From Actinomycetes bacterium (GTDB lineage: Bacteria; Actinomycetota; Acidimicrobiia; Acidimicrobiales; JAKAVM01): a DNA stretch of 42,878 bases. Below are positions 32,692 to 42,660 of this stretch, one piece after another; the first letter of the stretch is position 1; every line of letters starts with the position of its first letter. The translations under genes were made by a program, and so were the position numbers. The stretch lies in contig JAKAWH010000011.1 in assembly GCA_021817065.1 (NCBI GenBank), forward strand, positions 1 through 42,878, in the 5' to 3' direction. A model generated the notes under the pieces. That model made no database searches and was not told the origin of the DNA. It saw only the letters and a program-made list of their open reading frames with translations.

Positions 32692-35036
32692 CCCTCATTC
32701 TGGACTGTGAAACCGGTCCTTCCGGGAGCCCGGACCTCGCCGCGTCCACCGACCTCGTCTTCTCTTCCGCCGCTGAGCTGATGGAACAGGCGGTATCGGT
32801 CCGCGATAGCGCATTCGGTTCTCGGGTGACCTATTCCCCCAAGGTGTTCCTCCCGCTCACCATGCTCTGCAACGACCGTTGCGGCTACTGCACTTTCGCC
32901 AAGGCACCTGCCCGCCTCTCCGCTCCCTACATGTCCATGGACGAAATCCTGGAGATCGCCCGTCGGGGAGCCGAGGCGGGATGCCACGAGGCGCTTTTCA
33001 CGCTCGGAGAGAGGCCCGAGGATCGTTACCCCGCCGCCCGCTCCTGGCTGTCCGAGCACGGCTTCCCATCCACGGTCGCCTATCTGGCGACCGCCTGTGC
33101 GGCGGTGCTCGAGGAAACCGGGCTCCTCCCCCATGCCAACGCCGGCGCGCTTCACGCCTCCGAGCTGGCAACACTCCGCCCGGTCACTGCCAGCCAGGGG
33201 ATGATGCTGGAGTCGGTCAATCCTGCACTCGCCTGTCACCGGGGCTCCCCTGACAAAGAGCCTTCCCGCCGTCTCGCCACCCTCCACGCTGCCGGAGAAT
33301 TGGGGATCCCCTTCACCACCGGCTTGCTGGTTGGCATTGGCGAATCCCGCCACGACATACTTGCCTCGCTCTCCGCCATTGCCGATTCCCACCGGCGCTA
33401 TGGCCATGTGCAGGAGGTCATCGTCCAGAACTTCCTCCCCAAGGCGGGCACCGCCATGCACCGCAATCCCCCGTGTTCCCCCGAAGAGCACCTCTGGGCG
33501 ATAGCAGCGGCCCGGCTCTTCCTTCCCCCCGACGTACACGTCCAGGCTCCCCCCAACCTGTCCAGCGATTTCTCCACCCTCCTCGCGGCCGGGATCGATG
33601 ACTGGGGTGGTATTTCCCCGGTCACCCTCGACCATGTCAACCCGGAGCGGCCCTGGCCGGAGGTATCGGTCCTCTCGTCGGTCTGCGAGGAGTGTGGCTT
33701 CGCCCTGGCGCCACGCCTGACTCTATATCCCTCGTTCGTTCGTCAACCGGAGCGCTGGCTGGACCCCGCCCTTCGCTTCCCGGTGCTCGACCGCTCCGAT
33801 GCGGAGGGCCTCGCGCGCGACCACCCGTGGGTATCTGGAGGATCGGTGCAACCTCCCCTCCTGGCCGGGGTCTCGTCTCAGCATTCTCTCCTGGCCCGAG
33901 GATCTCGTACCAGCTCCGGCGCGTCGCGACAGCGTGGCGCGGTCGACGAGGTCCTCGCTGGAGCGGCAGACGGCCAGGATCTCGGTATCGAGGAGATCTG
34001 CACCTTGTTCTCCGCACGGGGTGCCGAGGTGTCCCGGGTGTGCGAGCTGGCCGATGATCTCCGCCGCCAGGCGGTGGGCGACGAGATCACCTGGGTCGCC
34101 AATCGCAACATCAACTACACCAATGTGTGCACCTTCAAATGCAAGTTCTGCGCCTTTTCCAAAGGGCCGCTCTCACTGAACCTCCGGGGCACCCCTTACC
34201 TTCTCTCCCTGGACGAGATCACCGAACGGGTGATCGAGGCCGCCGCTGCCGGCGCGACCGAAGTTTGCCTCCAGGGGGGCATCCACCCCAGCTTCGACGG
34301 CGAGTATTACGTCGACGTCATCGAGGCAGTCCGGGCCGGTTCACAGACCATCCACATACACGGCTTCACCGCCCTGGAGGTGACCGAGGGTGCACGGCGA
34401 CTGGGCGAGCCTTTGGCGTCCTACCTGGGCCGCTTGAAGGACGCGGGATTGAAGACCCTTCCGGGGACTGCAGCGGAGATCCTCGACGACGACGTTCGGG
34501 CGATCCTCTGCCCGGACAAGATAACCACTGACCAATGGCTGGAAGCGCACCGGGTCGCTCACTCGGTCGGGCTCCGCTCGAACGTCACCATTATGTTCGG
34601 TTCGATCGAGCAGCCCCTTTCCTGGGCGCGCCATCTGGTACGCACCCGGGAGGTGCAGGCGGAGACCGGCGGTTTCACCGAGTTCGTTCCCCTCCCCTTC
34701 GTCCACATGGCCTCGCCGATCTACTTGCGGCAAATGAGCCGCCGCGGTCCGACTTTTCGGGAGGCACTCCTCATGCACGCGGTTGCACGGATCGCCTACT
34801 TCGGTTTTATACCCAACATCCAGTGCTCCTGGGTCAAGATGGGGATCGAGGGATCCCGCCAGGTCCTCCGCTCTGGTGCCAACGATCTCGGCGGGACCCT
34901 TATGGACGAGAACATCTCCCGTGCCGCCGGGGCCTCCCATGGCCAGTCCATGGACGCCGCCGGTTTCACCGACCTGGTGGCCCCTCTCGGCCGGCCGCTC
35001 GCACAGCGGACCACGTTGTATGACCGGGTCTCCTGA
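32688..35036 (+). CDS. fbiC: FO synthase FbiC (fused CofG-CofH)
   Basis: A 782-residue double radical-SAM enzyme that builds FO, the deazaflavin core of coenzyme F420, from 5-amino-6-ribitylamino-uracil and tyrosine. The first CxxxCxxC is C61/C65/C68 (LCNDRCGYCTF, CofG half); the second is C481/C485/C488 (VCTFKCKFCAF, CofH half). A low-complexity Ser/Ala/Arg linker (about 380-430) joins them. The CofH half comes second, as in actinobacterial FbiC. GTG 32688 overlaps the pgl stop, placing F420 synthesis inside the pentose phosphate operon. Confidence 0.96.
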   Translation: MTLILDCETGPSGSPDLAASTDLVFSSAAELMEQAVSVRDSAFGSRVTYSPKVFLPLTMLCNDRCGYCTFAKAPARLSAPYMSMDEILEIARRGAEAGCHEALFTLGERPEDRYPAARSWLSEHGFPSTVAYLATACAAVLEETGLLPHANAGALHASELATLRPVTASQGMMLESVNPALACHRGSPDKEPSRRLATLHAAGELGIPFTTGLLVGIGESRHDILASLSAIADSHRRYGHVQEVIVQNFLPKAGTAMHRNPPCSPEEHLWAIAAARLFLPPDVHVQAPPNLSSDFSTLLAAGIDDWGGISPVTLDHVNPERPWPEVSVLSSVCEECGFALAPRLTLYPSFVRQPERWLDPALRFPVLDRSDAEGLARDHPWVSGGSVQPPLLAGVSSQHSLLARGSRTSSGASRQRGAVDEVLAGAADGQDLGIEEICTLFSARGAEVSRVCELADDLRRQAVGDEITWVANRNINYTNVCTFKCKFCAFSKGPLSLNLRGTPYLLSLDEITERVIEAAAAGATEVCLQGGIHPSFDGEYYVDVIEAVRAGSQTIHIHGFTALEVTEGARRLGEPLASYLGRLKDAGLKTLPGTAAEILDDDVRAILCPDKITTDQWLEAHRVAHSVGLRSNVTIMFGSIEQPLSWARHLVRTREVQAETGGFTEFVPLPFVHMASPIYLRQMSRRGPTFREALLMHAVARIAYFGFIPNIQCSWVKMGIEGSRQVLRSGANDLGGTLMDENISRAAGASHGQSMDAAGFTDLVAPLGRPLAQRTTLYDRVS

Positions 35037-35051
35037 GGGGGCTCACTCCCT

Positions 35052-35187
35052 CCCTCCCTCGCTGCTCCCCCCATCCGCCAGGAGATGCGCCGCCATCACC
35101 CTCCCTCGCTGCTCCCCCCATCCGCCAGGAGATGCGCCGCCATCACCCTCCCTCGCTGCTCCCCCCATCCGCCAGGAGATGCGCCGC
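35052..35187. repeat. 47-bp tandem repeat, 2.9 copies
   Basis: Units begin CCCTCCCTCGCTGCTCCCCC at 35052, 35099 and 35146; the third stops 5 bases short. The unit nearest the small minus-strand gene encodes its last residues and its stop, so the others are extra copies of the gene's 3' end. The period is not a multiple of 3 and there are no spacers, so it is neither a coding expansion nor a CRISPR array. Confidence 0.95.
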
Positions 35188-35361
35188 CTTCTCGACCGAT
35201 CGTCGCGCGCGAGTGATGCGGCGTTCTTCGGCCACCTTGTGCGAGTCAGGACTCTCCCCTTCTTCCAGTACCTCTCTCAGGCAGTCCAGGGCCAGCTCGG
35301 CCAATCGCTCGGCGATCGACTCGAGCTGCCCGGCCAACTCTCCGGCCCTGGTACCACTCAT
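35143..35361 (-). CDS. Small helical protein, unknown
   Basis: A 72-residue protein, almost wholly helical and charged (GELAGQLESIAERLAELALD, CLREVLEEG, RRITRARRSVEKAAHLL). It loosely recalls small coiled-coil subunits such as XseB, but no XseA is nearby and I do not assign it. ATG 35361 is chosen over 35385. The C-terminus and stop lie in the first unit of a 47-bp tandem repeat, so a change in the repeat could alter its end. It is divergent from the phosphotriesterase-like gene. Confidence 0.55.
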   Translation of the reverse strand: MSGTRAGELAGQLESIAERLAELALDCLREVLEEGESPDSHKVAEERRITRARRSVEKAAHLLADGGSSEGG

Positions 35362-35429
35362 CCCACGATTCTGGCATAGCGTCAAGTGGTGCCCGCCTCA
35401 CCCACCCCGATACCACCCGGTTCCAGCTG

Positions 35430-36395
35430 ATGCCCACCGTCGAGACCGTCCGGGGGCCCATCGACACCGCCGATCTCGGCCCTACCCTCATGCACGAGCA
35501 CGTATTCGTGCTCACCCCGGATATACATGCCAACTACCGCATCAATTGGGACGAGGACGCCGAAGTCGCCCGGGCCACAGCCCGCCTCCAGGAGCTCTAC
35601 GAGTCCGGGACCCACACTATCGTCGACCTGACCGTGGTCGGGCTGGGGCGTGACATCCGGAGGATCGCCCGCGTCGCCGAAGGGACCGACCTCTCCATCA
35701 TCGCAGCCACCGGCCTGTACACCTACGACGTACTCCCCCACTGGTTCGATTTCCGGGGACCCGGCACCGTCTTCGGCGGTCCGGAACCAATGGTGGAGAT
35801 GTTCGTTCGTGACATCACCGAGGGCATCGCCGGAACCCCGGTCAAAGCGGCCATCCTCAAGTGCGCAACCGATGAGCAGGGAGTCACTCCCGGCGTCGAG
35901 CGAGTACTCCGTGCGGTAGCCCTGGCCCACCGTGCAACCGGGGTGCCCATTTCGACCCACACACATGCGGCCACCCGCCGGGGACTGGAACAGCAGGCGA
36001 TCTTCGCTGAGGAGGGGGTGGACCTCTCCCGGGTGGTGATCGGACATTCGGGCGACACCACCGACCTCGACTACCTTGAGCAGCTTATTGCCAACGGATC
36101 GTGGATAGGGATGGACCGCTTTGGCATCGACGCCATACTGGGCTTCGAGGAGCGGGTCACCACCGTGGCGCGCCTGTGTGAGATGGGATACGCCGACCGA
36201 ATGGTGCTCTCCCACGACGCTTCCTGCCACATCGACTGGTTCGACGATCAAGTACGCGAAGCGGTGCTCCCCCGCTGGAACTTCCTCCATATCGCCCACG
36301 ATGTCATCCCCGCGCTCGGCGAGCAAGGAGTAACTGAGCAACAGGTCCACCAGATGACGGTGGAGAATCCGCGGAAGGTATTCGAGGGTGGCTAG
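35430..36395 (+). CDS. Phosphotriesterase-like lactonase/hydrolase
   Basis: A 321-residue amidohydrolase-fold enzyme with a binuclear metal centre. The ligand set is clear: HxH in LMHEHVF, the carboxylated Lys in KAAILKCATD, His in STHTHAA, His in VVIGHSGDT, and Asp in VLSHDASC. The length and RFGIDAILGFEERV loop fit the phosphotriesterase-like lactonase group, whose natural substrates are often lactones. I see no Shine-Dalgarno sequence at ATG 35430. It converges with gltD; a GTGGCTAGAGCCAC inverted repeat spans its stop but lacks a T-tract. Confidence 0.88.
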   Translation: MPTVETVRGPIDTADLGPTLMHEHVFVLTPDIHANYRINWDEDAEVARATARLQELYESGTHTIVDLTVVGLGRDIRRIARVAEGTDLSIIAATGLYTYDVLPHWFDFRGPGTVFGGPEPMVEMFVRDITEGIAGTPVKAAILKCATDEQGVTPGVERVLRAVALAHRATGVPISTHTHAATRRGLEQQAIFAEEGVDLSRVVIGHSGDTTDLDYLEQLIANGSWIGMDRFGIDAILGFEERVTTVARLCEMGYADRMVLSHDASCHIDWFDDQVREAVLPRWNFLHIAHDVIPALGEQGVTEQQVHQMTVENPRKVFEGG

Positions 36396-36491
36396 AGCCA
36401 CTCACTACGACTGCCAGGACTGCGTTGATTCGGCTGCCACCAGTTGGGCTCGCCTCCCCCGAACGTCTGGAACCCCGACTACCAGGTTCCC

Positions 36492-37934
36492 CTAACGGAT
36501 CGGAGCCATGTCCGGGGTCACCGGCGAGGGAAGGTGGGTCACTCCCATCAGGTGACGATCGACCGCGGCGGCAGCCGAGCGACCCTCTGCTATCGCCCAC
36601 ACGATGAGGGACTGTCCCCGTCCCATGTCGCCGCACACGAAGACTCCTTCCAGGCCGGTCATCCAATCGGCGTCGCGCGCCACATTGCCGCGCGGGTCCC
36701 GCTCCACCCCGAGCTGTTCGAGGAGCGGCGAGGATTCCGGCCCGGTGAATCCCATGGCCAGGAGCACCAGGTCGGCCTCCAGCTCGAAATCTGTGCCCGG
36801 GATCTTCTCGAAGCCCCCCCCTTTCGTTGCACGCACCTCATGGAGGAGCAGCGCCCGCACCCGGTCCTCTCCAAGGAAACACTCCGTACTCATCGAGAAA
36901 AGCCGCTCCCCTCCTTCCTCGTGAGCCGAGGAGGTCCGGAACTGCAAAGGCCAGGTCGGCCACGGAGTCGACGGGTCGCGTGCATCGGGCGGGCGCGGAA
37001 GTATCTCGAGCTGCGAGACCGAGGCACATCCGTGACGGTGGACCGTCCCCAGGCAGTCTGCGCCGGTGTCGCCGCCTCCGATGATCACCACCCGCTTGCC
37101 GGCTGCCGAGAGCGGGTGCTCGTCGATATCGCCGGCACACACCCGGTTGGCAAGGGGGAGGAACTCCATCGCCTGGTATACCCCCTCCAGCTCCCGGCCC
37201 GGGATCGGAAGATCGCGCGCCTGGGTGGCACCACCTGCCAGCACCACTGCATCACTTCCCTGGAGCAATTCAGAGGCCGGTAAGTCAATTCCCACCTCTA
37301 TGCCGGGCCGGAAGACCGTTCCCTCGGCGGCCATCTGCTCCAGGCGCCGGTCCAGCACTGCCTTCTCCATCTTGAACTCGGGGATTCCGTAGCGAAGCAG
37401 CCCGCCGATCCGATCGGCACGCTCGAAGACGGTGACCGCATGCCCCGCCCGGGTCAGCTGCTGTGCGGCGGCCAGGCCAGCCGGCCCCGAACCCACCACG
37501 GCCACCGACTTGCCCGTTCGGCGAGCCGGCAGAACCGGCTTCAGATATCCCCACGACCTCTCCGAGATCTCATATTCCACTTGCTTGATCGACACCGGAT
37601 CGTCGTTGATGCCGAGGACGCAGGCGGCTTCGCATGGGGCAGGACACAACCTGCCTGTGAAGTCGGGGAAGTTGTTGGTGGCGTGCAGGCGCTCCACCGC
37701 CTCATCCCACTCCCCTCGGTACACCAGGTCGTTCCAATCGGGAATGAGATTGCCGAGAGGGCACCCGGTATGGCAGAAGGGAATCCCGCAGTCCATGCAC
37801 CGAGCGGCTTGCTCGGTCAGCGAGGGCTCGGGAAAAGGTTCGTACACTTCGCGCCAGTCCAGAACCCGCGCTGCAACCGGACGCCGGGTCGGAGTATGCC
37901 GCCTGTATTTCATGAATCCCCGCGGGTCAGCCAT
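36492..37934 (-). CDS. gltD: Glutamate synthase small subunit
   Basis: A 480-residue FAD/NADPH subunit that passes electrons to GltB. The N-terminal Fe-S part has [20 protein letters not shown] and [33 protein letters not shown] binds [23 protein letters not shown] binds NADPH. The C-terminal [21 protein letters not shown] closes the FAD domain. ATG 37934 overlaps the gltB end by 8 nt, so the two subunits are co-translated. It converges with the phosphotriesterase-like gene across 96 nt. Confidence 0.96.
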   Translation of the reverse strand: MADPRGFMKYRRHTPTRRPVAARVLDWREVYEPFPEPSLTEQAARCMDCGIPFCHTGCPLGNLIPDWNDLVYRGEWDEAVERLHATNNFPDFTGRLCPAPCEAACVLGINDDPVSIKQVEYEISERSWGYLKPVLPARRTGKSVAVVGSGPAGLAAAQQLTRAGHAVTVFERADRIGGLLRYGIPEFKMEKAVLDRRLEQMAAEGTVFRPGIEVGIDLPASELLQGSDAVVLAGGATQARDLPIPGRELEGVYQAMEFLPLANRVCAGDIDEHPLSAAGKRVVIIGGGDTGADCLGTVHRHGCASVSQLEILPRPPDARDPSTPWPTWPLQFRTSSAHEEGGERLFSMSTECFLGEDRVRALLLHEVRATKGGGFEKIPGTDFELEADLVLLAMGFTGPESSPLLEQLGVERDPRGNVARDADWMTGLEGVFVCGDMGRGQSLIVWAIAEGRSAAAAVDRHLMGVTHLPSPVTPDMAPIR

Positions 37935-40900
37935 GCGCTGCCGCCATCACAGCTTGGTCTGCCTCGATACCGGTCTCCACCGCCTCTCGCTTTGCCTCCA
38001 GCACCCGCTTGTAGTCCTTGGGCATTACCTTGCGGAAATGGGCGGTCTGGTTCCGGAAGTCGACCAGGATCCGGTGAGCTACCGTCGAATCGGTTTCGGC
38101 GAAGTGGGTGGTGATCACCTCCCGAAGGAAAGCTCGATCCTCCTCTTCCAGCAGATCCAAGTCCACCATCTCCGGATTGAGCACCTGCGCGAAGGTGTTC
38201 GCCGGATCGTACACATACGCGACGCCACCCGACATACCCGCTCCGAAGTTGCGCCCGCAGGGGCCGAGCACCACCACTCTCCCCCCGGTCATGTACTCGC
38301 ACCCGTGGTCCCCCACTCCTTCGACTACTGAGGTGGCACCGGAGTTGCGAACACAGAAACGCTCCCCGGCAACCCCCCGGAAATATGCCTCTCCCCCGGT
38401 CGCTCCGTACAGAGCTACATTGCCGGTGACGATCGACTCCTCGGCGAGGAAGGTCGAACCTTCCGGCGGGCGCACGATCACCCGACCTCCCGATAACCCC
38501 TTGGCGCAGTAGTCGTTGGTGTCCCCGTAGAGGACCAAGGTGATCCCCCGGGGGACGAACGCTCCGAAGCTCTGTCCCGCCGACCCCGAAAAGGTCAGCT
38601 CGATGGTGTCATCGGCCAAACCAGCTGCCCCGTAGCGCCTGGTCACCTCGTAGCCGAGCATGGTTCCCACCGTCCGGTTGGTGTTGCGGATAGGAAGCTC
38701 GGCGGATACCTTCTCCTGTGCCTCCAGAGCCGGTCGGCACAGCGCTATGAGCTCATTGTCGAGAGCCCGATCGAGACCGTGGTCCTGCGAACCGGTGCAG
38801 TGCAAGCTGTCGCCGGGATGGGCCGGCGGCATTTCGAATATCGGGCTGAGATCCAACCCCCGGGCTTTCCAGTGGTCGGCCGCGCCAGCCGTATCGAGCA
38901 CCTCGGCATGCCCCACTGCTTCGGCGATGGAGCGAAATCCCAGATCGGCCAGATAGCGGCGCACCTCCTCGGCGACGAACTCGAAGAAGCTCACCACGAA
39001 CTCGGGTTTGCCTGTGAACCGCTTGCGCAGCTCGGGATTCTGTGTGGCAATCCCCACCGGGCATGTGTCCAGGTGACAGACCCTCATCATCACGCAGCCC
39101 GACACGACCAATGGCGCGGTAGCGAAGCCGAATTCCTCCGCGCCGAGCAGCGCCGCGATCACCACGTCACGCCCGGTCTTCAACTGCCCATCCACCTGCA
39201 CCACGATGCGATCCCGAAGGCGGTTCATCACCAGGGTCTGCTGGGTCTCGGCCAGGCCCAGCTCCCATGGCCCGCCGGCGTGCTTGATCGAGGTCTGGGG
39301 CGATGCTCCGGTTCCACCATCGTGTCCCGATATGAGGACCACGTCCGAGTGCGCCTTCGCCACACCTGCGGCGACGGTACCCACCCCTACCTCGGCAACC
39401 AGCTTGACGTGGACCCGGGCTCGCGGGTTGGCATTCTTCAGGTCGTGGATGAGCTGAGCAATGTCTTCGATCGAGTAGATGTCGTGGTGGGGAGGTGGGG
39501 AGATGAGACCCACCCCCGCAGTCGAGAACCGGACCTCTGCGATCCAGGGGTACACCTTGTGCCCGGGGAGTTGTCCCCCCTCCCCCGGCTTGGCACCCTG
39601 AGCGATCTTGATCTGCAGATCGTCGGCATTGACCAGGTATTCGGAGGTCACTCCGAACCGGCCCGAGGCGACTTGTTTGATCGCGCTGCGACGTGAATCT
39701 CCATTTGCATCGGGCAGGTAGCGCCGCGGATCCTCGCCCCCCTCGCCGGTGTTGGAACGGGCATGCAGGCGGTTCATGGCGATGGCCAGACACTCGTGAG
39801 CCTCAGCCGAGATGGAGCCGTAGGACATCGCCCCGGTGGAGAAGCGCTTCACTATCTCGGAGACCGGCTCCACATCTTCCAGCAGAACCGGGGGCCGCGC
39901 CCCTTCCTTGAAGGAGAACAGGCCCCGCAGAGTGGCCCGGCGAGCGGCTTGCTCGTCCACCGCTCGGGTGTACTGCTGGAATACCTCGAATTGCTTGGTG
40001 CGGGTGGAGTGCTGGAGCTTGTACACCGTCTCGGGATTGAACAGGTGATGCTCACCTTCCCGGCGCCATTGGTACTCTCCCCCCACGGTGAGTTCGCGAT
40101 GGGCGACTTCACCCGGCCGGTCCAGCCAGGCGAACCCGTGACGTGCTGCCACTTCGGCGGCGATCTCCTCCAGACCGATCCCCTCCAGGCGGGAAACCGT
40201 ATGAGTGAAGTACCTCTCCACCAGAGCCGATGAGAGACCGACCGCCTCGAATACCTGAGCGCCGGTGTAGGACTGCACGGTGGAGATCCCCATCTTGGAC
40301 ATCACCTTGAGCACGCCCTTGGACAGGGCCTTGACATAGTTCCGGCACGCCTTGCGGTGGGTGACTCCGATCAACAGATTCCGGTCGATCATGTCCCGGA
40401 GCGTGTCGAAGGCGAGGTAGGGATTGACCGCGGTTGCGCCATAACCGATCAGTAGCGCCATATGGTGCACTTCCCGCGCTTCACCGCTTTCAACGATGAG
40501 GCCGACCCGGGTTCGGGTCTTCTCCCGGATGAGATGGTGATGCACCGCCGAGGTGGCCAGGAGCGAAGGGATCGGAGCCAGCTCGGCCGACGAGTTGCGA
40601 TCGGAGAGAATGATGATATTGGCGCCATTCAAGATCGCGTCGTGCACCCGGGAACACATACCTTCCAGGGCCAGTTCCAATGCGGCCCCCCCTCCGCTCA
40701 CCTCGAAAAGGCAGTCAATGGTGAACGAGGCGAACCCGGGAGTCGATCCGTCCTCATTGATGTACATGAGCTTGGCAAGCTCGTCGTTATCGACAATCGG
40801 GACGTCAAGCACCACCTCCCGGCAGTCACCCGCATCGGCGACCAGCAGGTTGCCCTCCGATCCCACCGTCGCCCGAAGCGACGTCACCAGCTCTTCGCGG

Positions 40901-42498
40901 ATCGCGTCCAGGGGGGGATTGGTCACCTGAGCGAATAGCTGGGCGAAATAGTCGTAAAGAAGGCGCGGCCGGTCCGAGAGAACCGCCAGCGGCGCGTCAT
41001 TGCCCATCGACCCGATCGGCTCGGCGCCGGTAAGTGCCATCGGTGTGAGAATCACCTTCAGCTCTTCAGTGGTGTACCCGAAGGTTCGCTGGTGGGTGAC
41101 CAGCGACGCGTGCTGGGGAGTGAGCATATTGCGCGGCGGCAGCTCCTCCAATCCGACCAGTCCTTCCCGCAGCCATTCCTCGTATGGATGCTCGGAAGCC
41201 AGTGTGCCCTTGACCTCGTCGTCCCCTACGATGCGACCCGCCGCGGTGTCCACCAGGAACATCCGGCCCGGCTGGAGACGGCCCTTGAACGCCACCTCCT
41301 CAGGCGGGATATCCAGAACTCCGACCTCCGAAGCCATGATCACCAATCCCCCTGTGGTCACCCAGTAGCGCGACGGGCGCAGGCCGTTACGGTCGAGAAC
41401 AGCTCCGATCAGGGTCCCGTCGGTGAAGGCGATGGAAGCGGGACCATCCCACGGCTCCATCAGCGAGGCGTGGAACTCGTAAAAAGCCCGCCGAGTCGGG
41501 TCCATCGACGAGTGGTTCTGCCACGCTTCGGGGATCATCATCAAGACGGCATGCGGCAGCGACCGCCCGCCCATGTGGAGCAACTCCAACACCTCGTCGA
41601 ACGATGCAGAATCAGATGCACCCGGCGTGCAGATGGGAAAGAGCCGGGACAGATCACCGGGCAGCAGGTCGCTCGCCAGCAAGGCCTCCCGCGCCCGCAT
41701 CCAGTTGCGGTTGCCCTGGAGGGTATTGATCTCGCCGTTGTGGGCGACGTAGCGGTAGGGATGGGCGAGGGGCCACGAGGGGAAGGTGTTGGTGGAGAAG
41801 CGCGAGTGCACCAGCGCAAGTGCACTGGCCATGCCCGGCTCCTCCAGATCGGTGAAGAAGTGTCGAAGCTGCCCGGAGGTGAGCATGCCCTTGTAGACCA
41901 GGGTTCGCGAGGAGAGGCTGGCGAAATAGAGACCGCCGATCTCTAGCTCCGCCCGCTTTCGCACGATGAAGGCCCGCCGATCCAGGGCGAGCGGGTCGCC
42001 GGAGCTCACCATGCCTCTTCCCAGGAAAAGCTGCCGGAACGCCGGCATCGCCTCCCGAGCCACCGACCCCAACTCGGAGGGGTCGACCGGCACCTCCCGC
42101 CACCCGAGCACGGTGAGTCCCTCTTCCTCGGCGATGGCCTCGACCTGCTTGGCGGCAGCTCCGGCATCCTCCATCTCGGGGGGGAGAAAAGCAATCCCGG
42201 TGGCATACTCCCCTGCCGCGGGTAGGTCGAACCCCACCGCCGAGCTCAGGAAATCGTGAGGCACCTGGACGAGTATTCCTGCACCGTCCCCGGTGGCTGC
42301 TTCCGCCCCGGTAGCCCCCCGGTGGGCAAGGTTTTCGAGAACGGTGATCCCCTTGTCGACGATTTCGTGGGCAGGGCGCCCAGCCATGTCGACCACGAAT
42401 CCCACCCCGCAGGCGTCGTGCTCGAAGGCAGGGTGGTAGAGCCCCGAAGGCCCGGGGGGGGTCGAGTACCTCATTTTGTGAAAAGGGGGTTGCGCCAT
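37927..42498 (-). CDS. gltB: Glutamate synthase large subunit
   Basis: A 1523-residue enzyme that makes two glutamates from glutamine and 2-oxoglutarate. A 29-residue propeptide precedes the catalytic Cys ([14 protein letters not shown]), as in other GltB proteins cut to expose an N-terminal Cys. The glutaminase domain follows ([18 protein letters not shown]), then the central domain ([13 protein letters not shown]), the FMN barrel, and the 3Fe-4S site C-x5-C-x4-C ([15 protein letters not shown]). The GXGXG domain is near the end. ATG 42498 is chosen over 42582 because a -10 box lies 9 nt upstream of it. Confidence 0.97.
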   Translation of the reverse strand: MAQPPFHKMRYSTPPGPSGLYHPAFEHDACGVGFVVDMAGRPAHEIVDKGITVLENLAHRGATGAEAATGDGAGILVQVPHDFLSSAVGFDLPAAGEYATGIAFLPPEMEDAGAAAKQVEAIAEEEGLTVLGWREVPVDPSELGSVAREAMPAFRQLFLGRGMVSSGDPLALDRRAFIVRKRAELEIGGLYFASLSSRTLVYKGMLTSGQLRHFFTDLEEPGMASALALVHSRFSTNTFPSWPLAHPYRYVAHNGEINTLQGNRNWMRAREALLASDLLPGDLSRLFPICTPGASDSASFDEVLELLHMGGRSLPHAVLMMIPEAWQNHSSMDPTRRAFYEFHASLMEPWDGPASIAFTDGTLIGAVLDRNGLRPSRYWVTTGGLVIMASEVGVLDIPPEEVAFKGRLQPGRMFLVDTAAGRIVGDDEVKGTLASEHPYEEWLREGLVGLEELPPRNMLTPQHASLVTHQRTFGYTTEELKVILTPMALTGAEPIGSMGNDAPLAVLSDRPRLLYDYFAQLFAQVTNPPLDAIREELVTSLRATVGSEGNLLVADAGDCREVVLDVPIVDNDELAKLMYINEDGSTPGFASFTIDCLFEVSGGGAALELALEGMCSRVHDAILNGANIIILSDRNSSAELAPIPSLLATSAVHHHLIREKTRTRVGLIVESGEAREVHHMALLIGYGATAVNPYLAFDTLRDMIDRNLLIGVTHRKACRNYVKALSKGVLKVMSKMGISTVQSYTGAQVFEAVGLSSALVERYFTHTVSRLEGIGLEEIAAEVAARHGFAWLDRPGEVAHRELTVGGEYQWRREGEHHLFNPETVYKLQHSTRTKQFEVFQQYTRAVDEQAARRATLRGLFSFKEGARPPVLLEDVEPVSEIVKRFSTGAMSYGSISAEAHECLAIAMNRLHARSNTGEGGEDPRRYLPDANGDSRRSAIKQVASGRFGVTSEYLVNADDLQIKIAQGAKPGEGGQLPGHKVYPWIAEVRFSTAGVGLISPPPHHDIYSIEDIAQLIHDLKNANPRARVHVKLVAEVGVGTVAAGVAKAHSDVVLISGHDGGTGASPQTSIKHAGGPWELGLAETQQTLVMNRLRDRIVVQVDGQLKTGRDVVIAALLGAEEFGFATAPLVVSGCVMMRVCHLDTCPVGIATQNPELRKRFTGKPEFVVSFFEFVAEEVRRYLADLGFRSIAEAVGHAEVLDTAGAADHWKARGLDLSPIFEMPPAHPGDSLHCTGSQDHGLDRALDNELIALCRPALEAQEKVSAELPIRNTNRTVGTMLGYEVTRRYGAAGLADDTIELTFSGSAGQSFGAFVPRGITLVLYGDTNDYCAKGLSGGRVIVRPPEGSTFLAEESIVTGNVALYGATGGEAYFRGVAGERFCVRNSGATSVVEGVGDHGCEYMTGGRVVVLGPCGRNFGAGMSGGVAYVYDPANTFAQVLNPEMVDLDLLEEEDRAFLREVITTHFAETDSTVAHRILVDFRNQTAHFRKVMPKDYKRVLEAKREAVETGIEADQAVMAAAHG

Positions 42499-42507
42499 CT
42501 CGTCCCG

Positions 42508-42513
42508 TGTATA
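42508..42513 (-). promoter_or_regulatory. -10 box of gltB (leaderless)
   Basis: On the minus strand TATACA ends 9 nt before ATG 42498. TTGCCC lies 19 nt further upstream and could be a weak -35. The only purine-rich stretch near the start is GGGACGAG, so the transcript is probably leaderless. Confidence 0.4.
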
Positions 42514-42621
42514 TCTCGCGCTGGGGTGCGCGGGGCAAAGCCTGCTTGTAAACGGTGTAACGCCGGCTTGACGGGACGGCACTGGCCCAGCGGCGACAGC
42601 ACCGATACTAGCCTCGATCCC

Positions 42622-42660
42622 ATGAGCTCTTCGAACCCGGGCACTATCTCACTTCCATGA
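42622..42660 (+). other. Upstream micro-ORF (12 codons) coupled to thiO
   Basis: ATG 42622 begins [12 protein letters not shown]. Its TGA overlaps the thiO ATG 42657 (ATGA). A -10-like GATACT (42604-42609) lies 12 nt before this ATG, so a near-leaderless mRNA could start translation here and pass ribosomes on to thiO. No TPP-riboswitch consensus was seen in the 158-nt gltB-thiO gap. Confidence 0.35.

Noticed and set aside
35052-35187. CRISPR-like array
   Set aside because: The units are directly adjacent with no spacers, and no cas genes are present.
36388-36401. GTGGCT-AG-AGCCAC hairpin as a terminator after the phosphotriesterase-like gene
   Set aside because: The loop is only two bases, there is no T-tract, and it spans the stop codon.
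42499-42656. TPP riboswitch upstream of thiO
   Set aside because: The conserved CUGAGA and ACCUGAU-type elements are absent.
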